The position numbers were made by a program, and so were the translations under genes. This document shows positions 14,401 to 20,400 of a stretch of DNA of 64,000 nucleotides, in pieces. The first letter of the stretch is position 1. Every line of letters starts with the position of its first letter. The DNA lies in the NCBI RefSeq assembly GCF_032854445.1, contig NC_088297.1, forward strand, positions 21,275,127 to 21,339,126, written 5' to 3'. Under the pieces are notes generated by a model. It had not been told where the DNA came from and did not search any database. It saw only the letters and a program-made list of their open reading frames with translations. The DNA is from Liolophura sinensis. Its lineage: Eukaryota; Mollusca; Polyplacophora; Chitonida; Chitonidae.

Positions 14401-17400
14401 GCTTGAAACAAGTGCATGCCAACACAGTGTATTTGTTTTTAAAACAGTTGCCCTTTCCATTGACAGAACTCCAGGCATTGTGGTTGTTTATGTAGGTTTT
14501 GTTTGCATTTTACTGGCATGACATTGCTATGGTGGCTGGAATTTGCGGCTTTTTTTACAACTCTTGAGATTTGATTAAAAGGCATTTTGGTATGCTGTTT
14601 ATGCCAGAAGCATTTGATGAAAGAAAAATGTTGCATTGTTTTGTTGGTTTTGCATCAGCTTTTTCTATTGATATGGCTTTTGGTGGTAATTTACCCTATT
14701 GTATTACATTGACACAATCCTGAGGTATGAAGGTGACTGGGTCATGAAGCAAAGTAGGTCATGTACATGTAGATGTAGTAAACTGGGTCATGTAGTAAAC
14801 TGGGTCATGTCGTAAATTGGGTCATGAAATAAACTGGGTCATGAAATAAACTGGGTCATGAAATAAACTGGGTCATGAGTAACATAAAGGCCATATAAAG
14901 ATTCTATAATTAAAGCTACATGTAGCATTATCTTTATACTTCGTTTTTTATTGGGTGTTTAATATCAGAGCTTTCAAATATAAGAGTCCGGTCGAAACCC
15001 ACAGCCGTCCACAGGTTGCTGACAGACCTTCCCACATAAGACAAGAGGAGAAGCCAGCATGAGTTGAAGTTGAATTCACAGAATACGCATTTGTGAGAGG
15101 CTCCTGAGTCATTATGCTGCACCAGCGTGCTATCCACTGTATCTGATATCATCTGTATTAACAAGACCAGGGGTGAAATGGCCATCTTGATGCTATTACT
15201 TTTTGTTGGTGATAGGCCATATACAGATCAGCTCAGTGTTGGTCTACTGTGACTATGATGAAGATATGATAGGGGTTCATGATAGGGGCTCATGATAGGG
15301 TTCATGATTAGAGGGTTCATGATAGGGGTTCATGATAGGGGTTCATGATTAGGGGGTTCATGATAGGGGTTCATGATAGGGGTTCATGATTAGGGGGTTC
15401 GTGATTAGGGGGTTCATGATAGGGTTCATGTTTCAGTCTGGTGTCTTCACCATAAAGGAGTTTAATACGATACTGGATTGGCCACTTTGGAGAGTGGACT
15501 GTTGCAAGGAGACACCATTGCGATCTAACACAAATGATGCAGAAAGCACTGATAAACCCCAGACTTAGGTGGTTAATTTTCATTATTGTATATATACGCC
15601 TTAGTTAAAATGGATCAGCTTTTGTATTGATATGGCTTTTGGTGGTAATTTACCCTGTTGTATTACATTGACACAATCCTGAGGTATGAAGGTAACTGGG
15701 TCATGAAGCTAAGTAGGTCATGTACATGTAGATGTAGTAAACTGGGTCATGTAGGAAACTGGGTCATGAATTGCCCTACTGTGTCATAAAGCAACAACAT
15801 AATGGCACAAAGGGACATGACCTTGATATTACATTGAAACTCGAGATTCTTGCATCGCATGATATTTTGGCTGGAGGAGTTTCTTGTAACATGGTTTTTG
15901 TTTCCGGACTACAAAATTCTGTGACATTTTATTTTCAGGAATTTCATCATTGCTTGGTGACTGCTTCATGTACATGTATCAGTTGTGTAATTATATAGCT
16001 TGCCGTGTGTTTCAGGACTAGAGGGTTACATGGAAAAATGTAGAGTTTTGCCAAACAACAGTGTACAGTGTGAGCGGGAGCTGTACAGAAGTGTGGTAGC
16101 CTGGAAGGACCATAAAGACAGAGTGGATGAGATGATACAGTTTTACAAACAGAAGCTTGAGAATCTCAAGGTGTGCAGCTTGGATCCCTTAGTGTACTAG
16201 AGCTAGTGTTTTCACTGGTCTCAAGATAGTTATTTCAGTGTGGGATATTCATTGATTGATGTGTTTCCTGGTAATGATGACAGGTGGTGTATTCAGTGAC
16301 CTTGTTTCCAGAGATCTTGGGACTTCTTTTTTGGGTGACAAAAAAGTGATGGATGATGTTCATGCAGTTTGGCATGAAGTTTTCAGGAGACAATTTGCTT
16401 TCAACGAGTGTGACATACGTCAAAGCTGAGAGCATTTATCAGTAACTCGCCAAGGTTGGTGAATTTTTCTGGGCACTCTGGTTTCCTCCACGCATAAAAG
16501 TGACCACCATTGTAATAAGGGTGAAAAACTCAGAGTATTTTGGGTATTATGTGTCAGTCAGATAAATTAATAAATACTCAGCTTATATAGTTGAACATTG
16601 GTCAAGTTCATGAGTGGAACAAAGCAGGCAGCACCCAGAAGAAAACATTGTACCATGCCAAGTACCTGTTACAATCCTGTCCCTGGGATCACCAGTGATC
16701 TTAAGTCAAGATTTCAAATCCCATTTTCAGTTGTTATTTCTTATGTAACAAGGTCAATATATTTGCTTGACAATGTAAATTCTGAGGACTTTATTGCAAA
16801 CCAAATTTCCGCTAAAATATGTAAAGGAGCATACCAAGTATGATGACTGAAATTTGACTGAGTCTAAATATAACATTGTGATCCAGGGGCTGGGCCTAAA
16901 GCAGCCACCAAATGTTAATCGATTCAGAAACATTAATCCCGTCACAAATGTTTTGGATATTTGATACTTTTTACTCAGGGAATTCGGAAACATTTGAAGA
17001 AAAAACGTCCGGCAAAAGAATTTTCAGTCCACCATCTGGATGATATGTTGGACGAGCCAACCAGGGAGATGGCATTGACCAATCAGAATGAAGATGGAGA
17101 ATGCCAGTGTTTCAAGAGGGAAGGGTAAGCCTATCAGACTTGTGATTCGAATCTGCGTCTTAAAGGTCTTGGGTTCTTTCTGGTGTATTTGTTTTGAGGG
17201 TCATGCCTAGGTCAGTTAGAAATTTTGTGCGATTGGTAGAAAAGATTAGGCATTTATCGAAGTAGTAAATCAGTGATCTTGAGATATAGTTTGATTAAAG
17301 CTCCTTATCCTGAGTATTTTTCCTGTAGACGGCTTGTTTTACACTCTGAGGAAACTTCTGAAGCAAAAAGACATCTAAAACTTTTCTTTATTGTGTACTT

Positions 17401-20400
17401 TGGGGCTTCTGTGGCCGAGGTGGTTGCGCTGTGACCTAGGAGCATTTCATCAATACGGTTGCTGTCAGTTCAAGTCCAGCTGATACTGGCTTCCTCTCGG
17501 GCCGTACATGGGAAGGTTTGTCAAAAGCCTACAGATGGTCGTGGATTTCCCCAGAGCTTTGCCGGGTTTCCTCCCGCCATAATGCTGTCTGCCATCATAT
17601 AAGTGAAATTGGCATTACAGCCAGGGAATAATGAGGTTGATGCATTACAGCCAGGGAATAATGAGGTTGATGCATTACAGCCAGGGAATAATGAGGTTGA
17701 TGCATTACAGCCAGGGAATAATGAGGTTGATGCATTGCAGCCAGGGAATAATGAGGTTGATGCACTACAGCCAAGGAATAATATTAACCCATGCCACAGC
17801 TATAGATTTATCATAGTGGGAGAAGCCAACTCTTGTGATGGCCCAGGCATACTGTATGACCAGATAAAAACAAGCATTGTGGGATTCACATTTTGTATAT
17901 TTGTGATTTTTTATTCATTTATTGCGTGAAGTAGCAAAAGTGTATTACCAGACCCAGTGTTTTTGCAATCCGTTTACAATAATAGTGCCTCAGAAGTCAA
18001 AGTTAGGACGTGGAAACATTCAAATTCTGTTTTGTCAGGTAAAGTGCCAGACGTTCAATACAATGTTTATAATTTGCTGATAAGCAGCGACTTTAAATTT
18101 CTCAGGGAAGATGAGGAATTTGAGGAGCACGAGGTCGAGTACGGCGTTCCTGGGGTAGATGATGATTTTGAAGATGGAGAAGACGAAGAGGAAGACGAGG
18201 TTGATATTTTTGGAGAAGATGGCATGGAAACTTTCAACCGACGTAAAAACTCAAGGAATCGAAAAGACAAATTCAGGCGCAGGAGACGAAAGTTGAAGAA
18301 GAAGGTCCATGGTTGTCAGTCATCTTATATGAACTGTTTTACACATGACGACAAGCACTGGAAGACACCACCATACTGGAACGGTAAGCGTCTGGGTGAT
18401 GAACTGTAAATTGGTCTGTGGGTGATGGGTGACAAACTGTAAATTGGTCTTTGGGTGATGAATTGTAAATTTGTCTTTGGGTGATGAACTGTTTTACATT
18501 GGTAAATTGTCCTACATGAAATGTTTTACACTGGTAAATTGTCCTACATGAAATGTTTTAAGCATTGCCAGCAAGGTCATTACCAATGTCATTTGTCCTA
18601 TATGAACTGTTTTACACATGACTGAGCATGGAGTACATACTATACTGGAACTGAGTCTTTGGGTGATGAACTGTTTTACACGAGGTAATCGTCCTACATG
18701 AAATGTTTCACTGGAATGGTAAGTGACTTGGATCATATTGTCCATGAACTGTTGTACACTGGCAAGTCGTCCAGTATAAACTGTTTTACACATGTCAACA
18801 AGTATTGGAGAACTCCACCGTACTGGAATGGTAAGTTATTTGGAACGTGCTGGCCATGAACTGTTTCACACTGGCAAGTCGTCCAGTATAAACTGTTGTA
18901 CACACGTCAACGATCATTGGAGAACTCCACTGTACTTGAACGGTAAGTTATTTGGGTCGTGCTGGCCATGATCTGTTGTACGTTGGCAAGGTGTCCAGTA
19001 TAAACTGTTTTACACATGTCAACAAACATTGGAGAACTCCACCGTACTTGAACGGTAAGTTATTTGGGTCGTGCTGGCCATGATCTGTTGTACGTTGGCA
19101 AGGTGTCCAGTATAAACTGTTTTACACATGTCAACAAACATTGGAGAACTCCACCGTACTTGAACTGTAAGTTATTTGGGTCGTGCTGGCCATGATCTGT
19201 TGTACGTTGCAAGGTGTCCAGTATAAACTGTTTTACACATGTCAACAAACATTGGAGAACTCCACCATACTTGAACTGTAAGTTATTTGGGTCATGCTGG
19301 CCATGATCTGTTGTACACTGGCAAGGTGTCCAGTATAAAATGCCTTACACATGTCAACAAACATTGGAGAAGCCAACATACAGGAATCGTAAGAATCATT
19401 AGTCGTGAACACTGCTAAATCGTCCTATATGAACTGTTTTACACTGGACAAAAAGCATTGGAGAACAACATTATACTGGAATTGTGTCTTGAGCCATTTT
19501 AGATAGGTATAGATATTCGTTGGCCATATTGGATAGGTTAGAATCCAGAACATTAATGGATGGCTAAGTCTTGGATATTAATGGATGGTAAAAACCGTTA
19601 GCCACATAGGATGAGTAAAAATCTTTAGCCAGATTGGATGGGTAAAAGCCTTTAGCCACATAGGATGGTAAAAGTCTTCCAATGTATCGGATGGTTGAGA
19701 GTCTTGGACGGCATGGGATACATGCATGTAAGTCTTCAGATACACCCTAAAAGACCTAAAATTTTGTCCACAGAAGTGCGTTTTTGGAGACAAAGAAATG
19801 TCACAATACATTCTGCTGAAACTGTGGATGGTTGTGGGTTTCCCCATATTTCCTGTTCCCTCCCAAAATAATGCTGGCCAAGGTCGTATAAGTGAAATGT
19901 TGTTGAGTACGAGGTAAACATGAGCTGGACTCACAGTGAGCGCATTGGTGAGAAGCTTCTGGGACATAGCGCCATCACTATGGTGGGAGGCAACTCACAG
20001 CGAGCGCATTGGTGAGAAGCTTCTGGGACATAGCGCCATCACTATGGTGGGAGGCAACTCACAGCGACCGCATTGGTGAGAAGCTTCTGGGACATAGCGC
20101 CATCATTATGGTGGGAGGCAACTCACAGCGACCGCATTGGTGAGAAGCTTCTGGGCCATAGCGATGATCTGGCATGCTAACCACCTCAGCCACAGAGGTC
20201 CCTCAACAGTTTTAGGATATTTTAGATAAGAGTTTATGATCTTATTGCAGTTAAAAGATAGTTGACCCAGTTTGAAACATACTGTAAATCTTCAACCATT
20301 TCAAAGACTGTAGGACATTTTTCACTGGAATTTATGAATACATTTGTTGTAATGGCAATAAAAATGATTTGTTTGTGTTACTATGGGTTCATAAACTGTG

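Noticed and set aside
17957-18105. Upstream part of the 150-codon frame that contains Sulf exon l
   Set aside because: Only 18106-18383 is exon. The part before the TTCTCAG acceptor has no similarity to Sulf and breaks the phase with exon k.
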